A DNA stretch of 64,000 nt from Wallemia ichthyophaga EXF-994 (GCF_000400465.1 NW_008806285.1:62001-126000); one strand, 5' to 3'. Numbered from the stretch's first letter, positions 1-11,466 are shown. Notes: generated by a model from the sequence alone, not told the origin. A program made the numbers and translations.

Positions 1-3000
1 CGGTTGTGCGCCCTTCAATCTTCCCAAAATGTCAGTAAACACAGAAGTAAAAGATGATATCTCACCTCTTCATCCAAGTCTTGCGTATCGTCGATTGGCG
101 GTCGGGTTGGTCAGCGAAGAGTTTATACTGAATGATTTCTTCCAGTTCAGCCAGCATCTGCACACGAACCACAACATTGTATGCTCGACCGTAAGACTCA
201 GTAACTAGAGAAGTGAGTTCGCTGTCCAGACTCTCGCGCGCTTTCGTGATATGGTGGAGAGCCTTCTGGTAGTGCGAGTCGTGCACCGAGAGGATAGCTC
301 TGTAGAAGAAGCGGTCAGGAGACTCTTGTTTCATTACAGTAATATAATTATCCATCATTTCCCAATTGTTCAGCGACCAAGCAGCAGCAGCAGCCAGCGG
401 CGCCATAGCGCGACGCTCTTCGTGTCCGGCATTAACCCACTTATTTTGCACGAAGTCTGACAGCTGCTCCCACTCTCCAAGTGCATGGAGACACTTCATT
501 CGTCCGAGCGTCACTTCAGGCGAATCACCTTCGATCTCCGCCTTCTCAGCGTAGGCGACCAGAGCCTCGTGCCATCTGCCGAGTTTCTCGTACCATTCTT
601 CGTGGTGCACTATATCTAATTGCTCCCTAGCATATTTGAGCGTACCCCACGCTGCATCCTGTTGCTGCAACTTGGTGTTAACATGCACTAAGCTCTCAAT
701 AACAGTTGGCGTAGCCTCAGTGAGGAATTCCAATTCTTGGTAGTGGAGTGCCTTTGCGTATGCGTGAACATTCATTGCGTATTCACCTAGCAATGGAATG
801 TCAATCGGGAGTGGCTTGTCGTCATGCTCCATAAATTCAGCCAAATTGAGCAAAGTGTGCACAACATCTGGTGGTGCTGATGGTGATGTCAGCGCTCTTT
901 CCATTGCTTTTCCAAGTTCGTCTTGATACTGGTCGTATAGATCCGTCCAGCACGAAACAAATGCTGCATTAAACAGTTCTCTCAGTAAAGGTGGATGAGC
1001 TTCAGCTAATCCTCTGCAAGCGCGAAGAGCATGCGATGGAGATTCCTTCAAGAACTCAATACCCAATCGCCTCAACCAGTCAGTCCAGTCTTCTCTGTTT
1101 TGAATGAGCTCCACATTTTCAATACCGTATGCCTTTTTGAGATGCTGCTGGTTGGCAATCAGCTTGGTATTTTCAACAGGTGGCTGATCGTCTGTCTTCT
1201 CTGCCGCAAAGCTGTCAAAGATACTGTAATCCTGTGGAAGTCTTTCGCCGTTCAAAAGCATATTGACAAATTGATTATATGGACCATGTTGAATACGATG
1301 TTTGAGCAGCACTTTGGAGATCATCGGTACGAAAACTGCGAAATCAGGACCAAGCTGCAGGACCAAAGCTGCCAGAATATCCATGGCAGCATTGCGCAAT
1401 TCGGCAGGACCAGACGAAAGCACTCTAGCTAACGGGTGAATTATTCTTGAAGCATGATCACAAAAATTGACCTGTCTCGACAGCTGACCGATGGTGATAA
1501 TAGCAGCTTTCCTTAACTGCACAGTCGACTCTGGTCGCTCGATAGTCTTGACAATAGCAGGTACGACGAGGTGGAGATACTCTTCAACGTTCGATCCAAA
1601 GACTGAGAAAGCTCGAAGAATGCGAATAAGAGTTGGCTGGCGTTTATCTGCTAATTCAAAGTCAAATGTTTGTAACATAGGTGGAAGGAGTACTGGTAAA
1701 TGGACTCTGAATTCCCCTTCAAGTGCTTTTGCGAGGATTTCAATGAGCGAGATGATTGTTATTTGTAGGGTGGAGTTGGGATTCCAAAACTCTCTGATCA
1801 ATTCCAATATGTCAGTTAAGAAGTTTCTAATGTGGTGCTTGACAATGCTAACGAGAATAGCAAGTTGCTGGAAGTAAAATTCTTGCAGAGAAGGCGCACA
1901 CGATCTTATAACACCCATGAAGGCAGGAACGATCTGGATCGAGTCAGTATAAAAAACTTCCACCTTGAGCACATTTCAACCTACCTGAGGTAAATATGAA
2001 ACACACTTCAAGCCCTGTGTTTTAAATATGTTCATGATAGCCTCGATAACGGCGTGGTGGTGGTTACTAAGAGAGGGATCTTTGAGCATATTGACGAGAG
2101 CGTTAAACGCTACCGTTTGATAGAAATCGTCGCTGGTATTCTGATTAGATGGTGTTACAACATCAGCAGGATAGATGGTCACAGATTCGGTAGTGACGTC
2201 CGATACAGGCTTCTCAATGTCCTTGTGTTTGTATGGATCGAGGGCACCAAGCAAACCCATCACACGCACCGTTTCAGTGCGCGTTGAAGGTGTCTGGTCA
2301 GTCTGCAATATCTTCACCAACGCATCCAACAAGCCAGGGTATCTGAGGTAAGGCTCGATGACGTAACCAGTGTTAGAAACGACCTGACCAAGCGTCCTCA
2401 ATGCAGCGTCTCGTCTGAGTAATGATGACTGGTCATGAAGGGTTTCTATCAGAAGTGGCATGATAATGTCAACGTGGCTCATTAATTCCTCACCACCAAC
2501 TTGGGCCAATTCACCAATACAGCAGAGAACGTTTGAAGATACAGTGGAGCTGTTGTCTGAGGCTTTTGGAAGCAGCACTTTCATCATTGGGTTGGCGTAT
2601 GGCTTGATCAGTCTCTGAGAAGCACTGACGAGCAGGCCCAACAATCTTGCACTCTCCTCCTTATTACGGCGTACTGTGGAATACTCTAACTCCGTCAGCA
2701 GCTGGATGAGAGCCTTACGGAGCGAAGGCATGACGTAGGCTGGGTTGTGACAAGAGAGTCGACCGATAATCTTGATAGCAACCTCTCGAACAGCAAATAC
2801 TTCATCGTTCAACGCTATAAACAAAGACCTTACATTTTCAGCCTGAGCTAGGTGTCTGTCAAACTTTTCATCTAGCGATTGGAGAACGGATAGTCTAATG
2901 TCGTACTCAGGATCGGCAATAGCCAGAGTCATGAGTTTGTCCAGCATGTCGCCTATGATCTCTATAGCATGTGTTGAAGTCTGGTATGTGACAGGGTCAT

Positions 3001-4638
3001 GAATAAAGGTAATGGAGCAGGTGAGGGCAGCAGCCTTGCGTATCTCAGCATTATCATCGTCTACGAATGGTAAAGCAGTATCACGGACAAACTCGTTGAG
3101 AATGTGACCGCTAAAATCGAAAGAGCCCAAAGTCTGTAAAGCTAGTTGAATCACTTCGGGTTTCTTAGCTTCAGAAGCTTGTACTTTGGATAACTCTCTA
3201 GCGGCAGCTGTTTGCGAGCTGGAAGGGTTAGGAGCACCAAGAGCTCGGTAAGACTTGTCGCTCAATATCAACGAAAGCATATTGAGTAACCTATCTTGAA
3301 TGGTTTTGAGGAGGGGTGGTATGTATTTAGCTATATCCCTCAAAGCGTTGACAAGCGATTCTGATAACTCTGTGCTGAAGATCTCTCCCAACAACTCATG
3401 TACGTGTTTAGCCAAGGATGGACCAATTGCGGCTGCAAGTTTTCCCAAACATTGCAGAATGGCATCTTCAGGAATTATGTAACCCTTTTTCGAGCGGTGA
3501 CGGAGTTGCTCGTCGATGGTAAACATGGCACTGTCCATATAATCCTTCATGGCACTTCCTACAGCACTGGCTACATGGCCTACGGCGTTATATGCAACAG
3601 TTCTTTCCCTCTCCTTTCGGATTGCACTCATAAGATGACCCATACTCAACCTAAGCTTCGTCTGTGTAAAAGCTTGAGGATCATAAGTGGCGAGAGTTGG
3701 AATGAGAAGTATTACAGTCTTGCGTATGAGAAAATCCCTGTGATCTTTGTAACGCAATATCAAATCACAGACGTCACCGAAACGAGGTTTTAAGAACATG
3801 CCAGCATGCAGGAGTAAATCTCTGTACACCAGGAGAGAAGCGTGGATGGTATCAACAGTGTTTATCTTAAGGCCAGCTTCTGCCTTTGCGTAGATGGAGT
3901 ATTGCATATCATTTCTATTCTGTGCTTTACGACGCTCCAAAATAACCAAACAAGCGGATAAAGCGTCTGAAGCAGCTTCTCTGATGGTGACTTTAGGGTC
4001 ACGCAGAGCGATCCAAATGCGTTCAATAGCTCTAGTGACAAAGGTATTGAATAACGCAGGACTATTCTGTGCGAGCTCTTTGATGATTAAAACGGCAGCG
4101 TATCGACCGCCTTCAGATCTGTCACCGGTGAGTAGTTCAAGTGCACGTGGAGCCTCGAAATCGATGAACTGTTCACCCAAGTAAGCACCACCAACGCGGG
4201 CAATGTGGCCTAAGCACTGAGAAGCGGCAATCATGACGTTCATGTCGCTGCAGGGGAGAGCAGGTTTGAGGTAGTTGTAGAAACGATAAAGCCGCTGCTT
4301 TTCTACTTGAATATCCAACAGAATATCTGTGAGTTGTTAGTTGAAACCATTGAATTTCGCGCGACTTGCCAATTGCGACGATTCCACCGAGCTTTTCATG
4401 GGGATAGTTGCTGTTGATTAATTCGAACAACCTGCGCATGACTTCAGATTGGAGCTTTGTGACGCTCTCAGCGCTGAGCTCAGCATTACAGCCAATGAAC
4501 TGAGAGATATGTGAGGGAGTGGAGAAGTGGAGATATGGGACGCACGAACTGCTGTAATTCGTGTGCAGCTTCGTTGCGTAGCTTTGGATCTCTGCTGCGT
4601 AAGCCCGCAAAGATACGCGCTAAGGCGTCTGTGTACAT
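1..4638 (-). CDS. TOR: TOR serine/threonine kinase, N-terminal part (partial)
   Basis: Target of rapamycin, the PI3K-like kinase that couples nutrients to growth in TORC1/TORC2. About 1,484 residues are visible: N-terminal HEAT repeats running into the FAT region. The FRB and kinase domains lie beyond the left edge. Read exons (minus strand): 4638-4546, 4499-4370, 4326-1985, 1933-66, 19-<1; phases agree at every join. Family-typical stretches include YLPQ joined to IVPAF at 1985/1933 and IRKTWMKR near 70. The 4369-4327 intron (43 nt) begins with GC rather than GT; using it restores the expected AIDILLDIQVEKQR reading. The ATG at 4638 is 54 bp from the divergent KEI1 start. Identification is secure; the first exon is slightly less certain. 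Confidence 0.93.
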
Positions 4639-4692
4639 GATATTATTTTATGGATGATGGTTGTAATGAAGATGGCGAGATGGTAGCGCAAG

Positions 4693-5405
4693 ATGGCTTG
4701 CAATTGCACCACGATGATAAGAAATGGATTAGATTTGTTGGCGAGGAGAAGTCCAATACATAAACCAATATTCAAAACATTATTTGGATTGGATATCAAA
4801 TTGGGTTCGTTCTACTGTGCTTGTCTTATTCGGCGCACTGACTTTAGCATCCAGGCTGTACGATAATAACAGCATTTGCGCTATTTAACAAGGTCGCTGG
4901 TGTTTATGGGGTTAATGTTATATTCACTGGTGGTACATTTGCGCAGTGCACCATGTACCTCTATAGCGTTGGTACACTCGCTGGCTTTGTTTGGGGATTG
5001 AAGCAGATTACAGAGGAGAATCCAACCAACTCGCTATTATATGCGAACATGTTCGCAATTGATCATATTATTTCATCAATCTACTCAGCTGTTTTCTTCA
5101 AGCATTGGTACTTTGACGAGCCTCACGATGGACGGCGGGCGGATGTAGGCGACCTCACGAAAGGCTGGGGTGGCGTCGCACATCAGGATCTTACAGAGAT
5201 GGATAGAATAACAGCCGCCAAGGAGATATGGGGACGCGAGAAGGTGTTTGCAGGATTAGTCCTTCTCAGCGGCTTTGTTGCGAAGGTCTACTTCATATTG
5301 ATAATATACTCTTTCTCTTTATCACTTATACAGGGCACTTACGTTAGCAATAACCAAAGCAATAGAGCAAACTACAGGAGTAATAATAGCAATCAAGATG
5401 AATAG
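4693..5405 (+). CDS. KEI1: Inositolphosphorylceramide synthase regulatory subunit Kei1 (DUF1753)
   Basis: Kei1 is the Golgi membrane partner of the Aur1 catalytic subunit, which makes inositol phosphorylceramide. Two exons, 4693-4804 and 4855-5405, give about 220 aa. The join restores a hydrophobic segment with the family-typical NKVAGVYG, followed by MYLYSVGTLAGFVWGL, a conserved PHDGRRADV around residue 125, and a last membrane segment (KVYFILIIYSF). ATG 4693 is the first in-frame start after a stop at 4684; ATG 4714 is a possible alternative. The gene is divergent from TOR (54 bp) and ends 42 bp from the convergent TMEM14 stop. Family call by pattern recognition. Confidence 0.8.
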
Positions 5406-5447
5406 ATTAATGTTTTACATGTTGTTGTGTGCCTTGTGTGCTGTCGA

Positions 5448-5806
5448 TTAAAAACCATCTTGAAATTGCTTTATTTTGTAGGCGTAGTACGCACCGCTGG
5501 TGAGACCTAAAGCGGTAAGCATCTTAGGTAAAGCGCTTGCTCTGACTCTGCCAATCGAAGAGGCAGTCAGCAAAGCAGAAGCAGCTAAAGCAGATTCGAA
5601 GCCATAGTCCATGTTTTGTTGAATCAAGTAGCCGCTACTAGCTGTGATTGATTAGAGCAGCAGATAGTACCGACAGCTAACCCACCAAATGCAGCCGAAG
5701 TTAAAAGACCACCGAAAAGACTTGCCTTTGAGCCTTTCTTAATGAAGCCCATAGCTCCACCTAAGCCAGTTAAGCCAGCAAGAGAGAAGGCGAGGTGATG
5801 ACTCAT
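5448..5806 (-). CDS. TMEM14-family small membrane protein
   Basis: Two exons, 5806-5686 and 5641-5448, give 104 aa, the usual TMEM14 length. The joined protein has the family's glycine-rich hydrophobic helices: LAGLTGLGGAMGFIKKGS, then SGYLIQQNMDYG and LTASSIGRVR near the C-terminus. TMEM14 proteins are small multi-pass mitochondrial inner-membrane or ER proteins; the mammalian TMEM14C acts in porphyrin transport, but the fungal role is not established. The 44-nt intron ends with a CTAAT-type branch site and CACAG. An in-frame ATG at 5842 would add 12 residues; 5806 matches the usual N-terminus. An ACGCGT hexamer lies at 5843-5848. Confidence 0.82.
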
Positions 5807-6050
5807 GGGTGATGTAGAGAGGGTGTAAACAAAACGTGTCAAACGCGTAAAAGGTGTAAAATATAAATAAGAATCAATTATTTTGGTGTGTTTAATTGAG
5901 GGGTTTTGTCTTGCAATGATTCTGTGTGTGTTTGTTAGAGTTTGGAGTGTTTCAACGATGAAAACGAACCAGAATTTGATTTGAATTGCATTTCTAACGT
6001 GGAAGGCGATTGGTTGAGAGATTTATATATTGAATCTCTAGTTTGGTGTG

Positions 6051-6565
6051 TTAATGATGTTTAATACGTTTCAAACATCCCCACCTAACGCTATTAACCA
6101 AATCAGGATCTTCCCTTCTAATCCAAACACTTATAATATCCTCTGCTGCCCTTATAGAAACCACAGCTCCGCAGAGATCATTGATATCGTCAACCATATT
6201 ACAACCAATGATACTAAGTAACAAATCTTCCCAGAGCTGATCAACAATACCTTTCCTAAGCCTAAGAATCCATTTACCGCCTTTTATGTTTTCGGGATCT
6301 TCCCAGACAGGTCTTACGCCTGAACGGAATAGCTGGTAATCGGTGACGACGGGGAGAGTGGAAGGTGGTTTAAGATAAGCGTAGGTGTTCCAGAATGCTG
6401 GTAACTGTGACTGGTGTTAGAATTGCGCATTCTCCCACCAAGCACACTACTAACACTATCAAATCCAGCAATTTTAATTAAATCTTTCTGGTAATCAATT
6501 ATCTTTGAAGAAGGTGGCCTATGTATCCCCCAAACTGTCCACGATGTACTCAATTTTAATGTCAT
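6051..6565 (-). CDS. eIF4E2/4EHP-like cap-binding protein
   Basis: Two exons, 6565-6439 and 6397-6051, encode 157 aa. The protein starts directly in the eIF4E fold with STSWTVWGIHRPP, continues with AFWNTYAYLKPP and later WILRLRKG, in the order seen in eIF4E-family proteins, and ends near WGCLKRIKHH. The first conserved Trp lies in a TVW context typical of the eIF4E2/4EHP class, whose members bind the mRNA cap without supporting eIF4G-driven initiation. It is short at the N-terminus, so a small upstream exon is possible, although the gap to the divergent NAD synthetase ATG is only 44 bp. Class II assignment is inference. Confidence 0.72.
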
Positions 6566-6609
6566 TTCTGTATGCTGATTGGTAGTGCGTGTTCAACCAG
6601 GATCACCAA

Positions 6610-9474
6610 ATGCATCTAATCACTCTGGCTACGTGAGAATCTACTCCTTTTACTATCATTTCTAATCCATCCTCTAGCTGGTAAATTCGGCTTCATTTTC
6701 GTATAAATATTCTCACCAATCTCACTCAGCTCACTTAACCAATGGGCTTTGGATTTTCAGGGAAATTACGAAAGAATCCTTGAGAGCATCAAAGTCGCTA
6801 AATCTCGCGGTGCTTCTCTACGCGTTGGCCCTGAGCTTGAGATTACGTGGGTCTACTACGCGTTTGATTTCGTTATCCACTTGCTTATCTTTCTTCTTCT
6901 ACTTTTTCCTCTTACAGCGGCTATGGCTGCTTGGATCATTACTTGGAGGGTGACACTATCCTTCACTCATGGGAAATTCTCGCCAAATTACTCCAAGATG
7001 ACCACACACATGGCATCATTTGCGATATTGGCATGCCTCTTAGACATAAGAACGTCACTTACAATGCCAGAGTTATTATCAATGATGGCAAGATTCTTCT
7101 TATTCGTCCAAAGATGTGGATGGCCAATGACGGCAATTACCGCGAACTGAGACACTTTTCTCCGTGGTTGAAACACCGCCAAACGGAGGACTTCTTCTTA
7201 CCGCGCATCATACAATCAACTACCCAGCAGACTACTGTTCCAATTGGTGACATTGTCTTGTCAACGCTCGATACCTGCGTCGGGGTTGAGTTGTGCGAGG
7301 AGCTCTTCACTCCAGCAGCTCCACACGTCAATATGGGTTTGGATGGTGTCGAGATATTCACCAACTCCTCCGGAAGCCACCATGAGCTCCGTAAGCTAAA
7401 TAGACGTATGGAGCCGATCAAGGAGGCTACACTGAAGGTGAGCAGGGGGTGTATCTTGTACCACACCTACAGCTAAATTAACGCATCGCTTAGCTTGGTG
7501 GTATTTACCTGTATGCTAACCAACGCGGCTGCGACGGTGACAGGTTGTACTACGATGGTTGTGCCATGATAGTGTTGAACGGCGAGGTAGTTGCTCAGGG
7601 TCCTCAATTCGCTCTTACAGACGTAGATGTCGTCACGGCCACTGTGGATATGGAAGACGTGCGCTCGCGCCGCACCTCCATCAGCCGCAATCTGCAAGCA
7701 GCACAGAGTGGGGCACTTCCACGCGTACACGTCCCTAAGGCTCTATCCTACGGTGTAGGCGAGAATTTTCTTGCTGCTCAACCTTCCCAGCCCGCTCCTC
7801 TCACTATACACCGCCCCGAAGAAGAAATAGCGTGAGTGGGGATGCTAGCCGAGCCCATGCAAATACACACGCAGACAACTGACGTTCCTCATTTGTTAGT
7901 CTCGGTCCCGCCTGCTGGCTGTGGGATTATCTGCGCAGGTCGCGCACGCAGGGCTACTTCCTCGCACTGAGCGGAGGCATTGACTCGTGCGCTTCGGCTA
8001 CCATCGTTAGCTCAATGTGTCGCCTGGTTGTTAAGGCCTGTCAGAACGACGGTGAGTTTGTGCTTGGGCTTCTGCGCGTGGCTTGCTTGGCTGCGAGCTG
8101 AGAAGCTGAGACACACCCCAGAACAGCACGTACTCGCTGACGTCAGACGCATCACTGGCGAACCCGATCACTCGACGTATGTCCCCGCAGACCATCGCGA
8201 GCTATGCAACAGAATCTTCTATACTTCCTACATGGGCACGGAGAATAGCAGCGACGAGACACGCCAACGCGCCAAGGATCTCGCCCACGATATCGGCAGG
8301 TGGGTACTTTGCTTAGCTATTTGATTCAATGGCGCTGTCTCATCCAAATTACTAACTCCCCTCATAGCTACCACGTCGACATCAACATGGACGCTGTGAT
8401 TGGTGCTATACGAGACCTCTTTGGGTTAGCTACGGGACACAAACCGAAATTCAGAGCACACGGCGGCAGCTATGCGGAGAACATAGCTCTGCAGAATATA
8501 CAGGCACGTCTGCGTATGCTGCTCTCATATCTCTTCGCACAGCTGTTGCCTTGGGTGCGCGGCCGCGTCGGCGGACTGCTCGTCCTCGCCAGCAGCAATG
8601 TGGATGAATGGTGGGTGGTTGCTGTGCTTAGCGCTCTGTGCGCCAAACTAAATGTACTTCAGTCTGCGCGGTTACCTCACCAAATACGACTGCTCGAGCG
8701 CGGACCTCAACCCTATTGGCAGCATCAGCAAGACTGACTTGAAGCGCTTCATCGCTTGGGCGCAGTACGAATTCGACCTTCCGATACTTGAAGGGTGAGT
8801 TGGAGTTTAGCTGGCGTTTTAGCGTGTCGTGCTGAGTAGACCACCACCTCTAGATTCTTGCACGCCACTCCAACAGCAGAACTCGAGCCTATTACCCATA
8901 ACTACGTGCAATCGGACGAGGTAGGTGTTGCGCGGGTGTTGCACACACACTAACAACATACTAAGGCCGACATGGGAATGACGTGTGCGTGCGAGTGTAC
9001 AGCCGAGAGCCGTCCCTGCTAACACTCTTCGCTCAGACGACCAGCTCTCCGCGTTCGGTAGACTGCGCAAGGTAGAGAAATGTGGTCCATTTAGCATGTT
9101 CACCAAGCTGCTGTCTGAGTGGAAAGATGTCATGGCGCCAGCCGAGGTGGGTGCTTGCTTGCTATTGTGTGAGTTCAGTGCGCTAATTGGACACGCAAAG
9201 ATCGCCGAGAAGGTGAAGAAGTTCTGGTTCGAGTATTCGCGCAACAGACACAAGATGACGACATTGACGCCGTCGTACCATGCTGTGAGTTGGTGTGGTT
9301 CGACGGCTTCCCAACTGACTCCATTTCTAGGAAAGCTACTCACCAGATGACAACCGCTTCGACTTGCGCCCTTTCCTCTACAACGCTAGATTTCCCTACC
9401 AGTTCGAGAGGATTGACGACACAGTGAAGCGCGTTGAGCAGCTTCAAAAAGAGGTAGAGACACAGCAAAAGTAA
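6610..9474 (+). CDS. QNS1: Glutamine-dependent NAD(+) synthetase
   Basis: Converts nicotinic acid adenine dinucleotide to NAD using ATP and glutamine. The N-terminal nitrilase-like glutaminase domain carries GPELEITGYG and the catalytic Cys in GVELCEELF. The C-terminal synthetase carries the PP-loop SGGIDSCAS, then [13 protein letters not shown] and [12 protein letters not shown] read 13 exons: 6610-6632, 6730-6846, 6918-7437, 7494-7831, 7900-8051, 8122-8299, 8368-8610, 8663-8794, 8854-8920, 8966-8984 (19 nt), 9037-9146, 9201-9284, 9331-9474. All phases agree and give 708 aa, the family's usual size. The first exon encodes only MHLITLA plus two bases; its 97-nt intron is the longest in the window. 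Confidence 0.93.
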
Positions 9475-9556
9475 ATTGTGATATTTTGTATGTATGGTTG
9501 ACAATGTAGAAATAAATTAACGATAGTGATACTTTGGATCAAGTCAAAAGAACCAA

Positions 9557-10447
9557 TCAACGCCTAGTTGAAGTGCGACCTTTTCTACCCACACCTGCAC
9601 GCGGACTGGAGTAGTAAGCGTAATGTGAGGCAAAGTTGGGAGATGTGAAAGCATCTTGTGGGATAGCCGGCAATTCGTTATCTTTTACTATCGGATATGG
9701 ACTGCTCTGTTTAGGAGAGCGCTTGTCCTTGATAGGTAAGTGATTAGTCCACGGTTTAACTGGTGGTGCAATAGGAGAGCTACCCGGTGTCCATTGACGC
9801 ATTGTTGGTGCTTGTCTCTGCGACTCCTTCTGCATGGCCTGGAGTTGTCTCAAATTTGTTATCTTGGTGGGAGCGGTAGTATATTTGTCGAGGACGGCTG
9901 GATGGATTGGTTGGATATCTTTCATGTCCTTGGTGTGCTTATTTTCCATCGCTTTAATATCGTCGAAAGAACTACCGGACGACAGCGAGGTCTTTGACGA
10001 GCTACCGACTGTTTCGTCCTCCACTTCCATCGCTTCGCTCTTGGCCTTTTGCCTGCGTCTGTAGCACTTGATGAGCGAGACAAAGGCGATGAGCAGCACG
10101 GCGAAAACGAATACTGAGATTGTTATTGGCAGCACTTTCATGCCGTCTATGGCCAATTTTTTGTCTTTGTTTGCATCGAAATCTCTGACACGAATGGATG
10201 GGGGCATCACATCGTCATCCTCATTGCTACTGCTGCCACTGGCGATTGTCTCATTCAAAACTCCGCGAGGAACCATGTTAACCCCGGCAATAGGCAGAGA
10301 CGGATTCTCCCAGTGTCTAAACATCGACTCTTGTTTTGGTAGTTGAAACTGCATCTGCATCTGCTCGAACCAGCCGAGATCAGCGAGATGGGGTGTAGGC
10401 TGTTGTTGCGCGTGTGGCTTTGTGTAGTCCAAATATATAGCTGGCAT
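9557..10447 (-). CDS. Single-pass membrane protein of unknown function
   Basis: A 296-residue uninterrupted frame starting at the ATG at 10447; codons upstream are open but lack an ATG. One clear transmembrane helix lies near residue 110 (VLPITISVFVFAVLLIAFV), followed by a basic stop-transfer (KCYRRRQK). The N-terminal part is low-complexity and acidic (SNEDDD). The C-terminal half is disordered, rich in Pro, Ser and Lys, and ends RKGRTSTRR. There is no cleavable signal peptide, so a type III or signal-anchor topology with a cytosolic tail is likely. I do not recognise a family. The downstream gap to the convergent NAD synthetase is 82 bp. Confidence 0.65.
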   Translation of the reverse strand: MPAIYLDYTKPHAQQQPTPHLADLGWFEQMQMQFQLPKQESMFRHWENPSLPIAGVNMVPRGVLNETIASGSSSNEDDDVMPPSIRVRDFDANKDKKLAIDGMKVLPITISVFVFAVLLIAFVSLIKCYRRRQKAKSEAMEVEDETVGSSSKTSLSSGSSFDDIKAMENKHTKDMKDIQPIHPAVLDKYTTAPTKITNLRQLQAMQKESQRQAPTMRQWTPGSSPIAPPVKPWTNHLPIKDKRSPKQSSPYPIVKDNELPAIPQDAFTSPNFASHYAYYSSPRAGVGRKGRTSTRR

Positions 10448-10762
10448 TATGTAGCGTGTGTAGTGTGTAATGCGTAGTGTGCTTATTTGCGTCGCAACCA
10501 GGCGAATAAGGTGAAACAAGAGGATGATTAGTGAGTAAACTTGTGGGCAGAAGGACTGAGAAACCAGCTCTCAGGGTGTATAGTGTTGGTTGAGAGTTTT
10601 GTGTAGGTCCTCACTGAACTTGGTCAACCGCTCTGATTCGCCCGGTTAGGAAAGTTAGCCTAAAATTTTAGCTCGAATGACCGGAAAAGGAAGGTGAGCG
10701 CGTAGAGGGCTAATTAAAAAGAGGAAGAATGAAAGAGGTAAGGAATTTACGCGTACGTCTTA

Positions 10763-11443
10763 TCAATCGACGTCATCCATGTTATCGATATCGACATCGT
10801 TCTCCTTGTACACGGCTAAAGTGTTGTTTAGCCCAACATTCCTAGCATGCTTCAGGACGTTAATCATAGCCCTATCGATATCATTTGAGTGGACATCGCC
10901 ATTCTCGAGGACGATGGATGGATAGAAGACGTAAGTCCAATCTGTGTGGGAGCGAGCGAGTGAGTAAGTAGCTGGAATAACCGAAGAACCCCACGTACCT
11001 CTGAGAATAAGATCGTCTGCTCCACCGCGAGCAGTAACCATAGACTGCTGTACAACGGAAGTGATACAATTACGAATCCGCTTGCGCAGTCTATTCCTCA
11101 CTACAGCCTTCTTTGAAGTGAAAGCTATGGGCGTGATTACGACCAGAGGCAACTCCGCCACATTCATCCGCTTCAAGCCGTATCCATCCTGCCGACCAAT
11201 AGCATCGAGGTACAACCAAAACCTCAGACCAAAGTCGTTGTGTGCGAATGGCAGAGAACTCAGTTTAGTTTGTATGAGTGCGTGTGTTTTGGACGGCGGG
11301 AGAATCTTCAACGTGAAGTACGCGTGCGGGAAGGTGAACAAACCGCGATCACCCAATGTACCAAGATTGACGCCGTAGCCAAAAGAAAGAATTTTCACAG
11401 ATTTATTTGTCTTTTTACTGAGCAATATCTGGCTGCGCTGCAT
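10763..11443 (-). CDS. RnpA-like (bacterial-type RNase P protein) candidate, probably mitochondrial
   Basis: Two exons, 11443-10999 and 10941-10763, give 207 aa. The 57-nt intron is in frame and could be missed; it has GTACGT and CACACAG ends, and its removal yields LILRDWTYVFYPS. The centre carries KKAVVRNRLRKRIR, which closely resembles the RNR signature of bacterial RNase P protein (usually KxGKAVxRNRxKRxxRE). It is preceded by a beta-strand-like YFTLKILPP and followed by a short strand and helix, as expected for that fold. The basic N-terminus (MQRSQILLSKKTNKSVK) could be a mitochondrial presequence. A mitochondrial RNase P role is inference; a ribosomal-protein-S5-like fold protein is the alternative. 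Start codons of this gene and GUS1 are 23 bp apart. Confidence 0.5.
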   Translation of the reverse strand: MQRSQILLSKKTNKSVKILSFGYGVNLGTLGDRGLFTFPHAYFTLKILPPSKTHALIQTKLSSLPFAHNDFGLRFWLYLDAIGRQDGYGLKRMNVAELPLVVITPIAFTSKKAVVRNRLRKRIRNCITSVVQQSMVTARGGADDLILRGTWGSSVIPATYSLARSHTDWTYVFYPSIVLENGDVHSNDIDRAMINVLKHARNVGLNNTLAVYKENDVDIDNMDDVD

Positions 11444-11466
11444 TCAAGAAGATCGAAGACCAAAAA

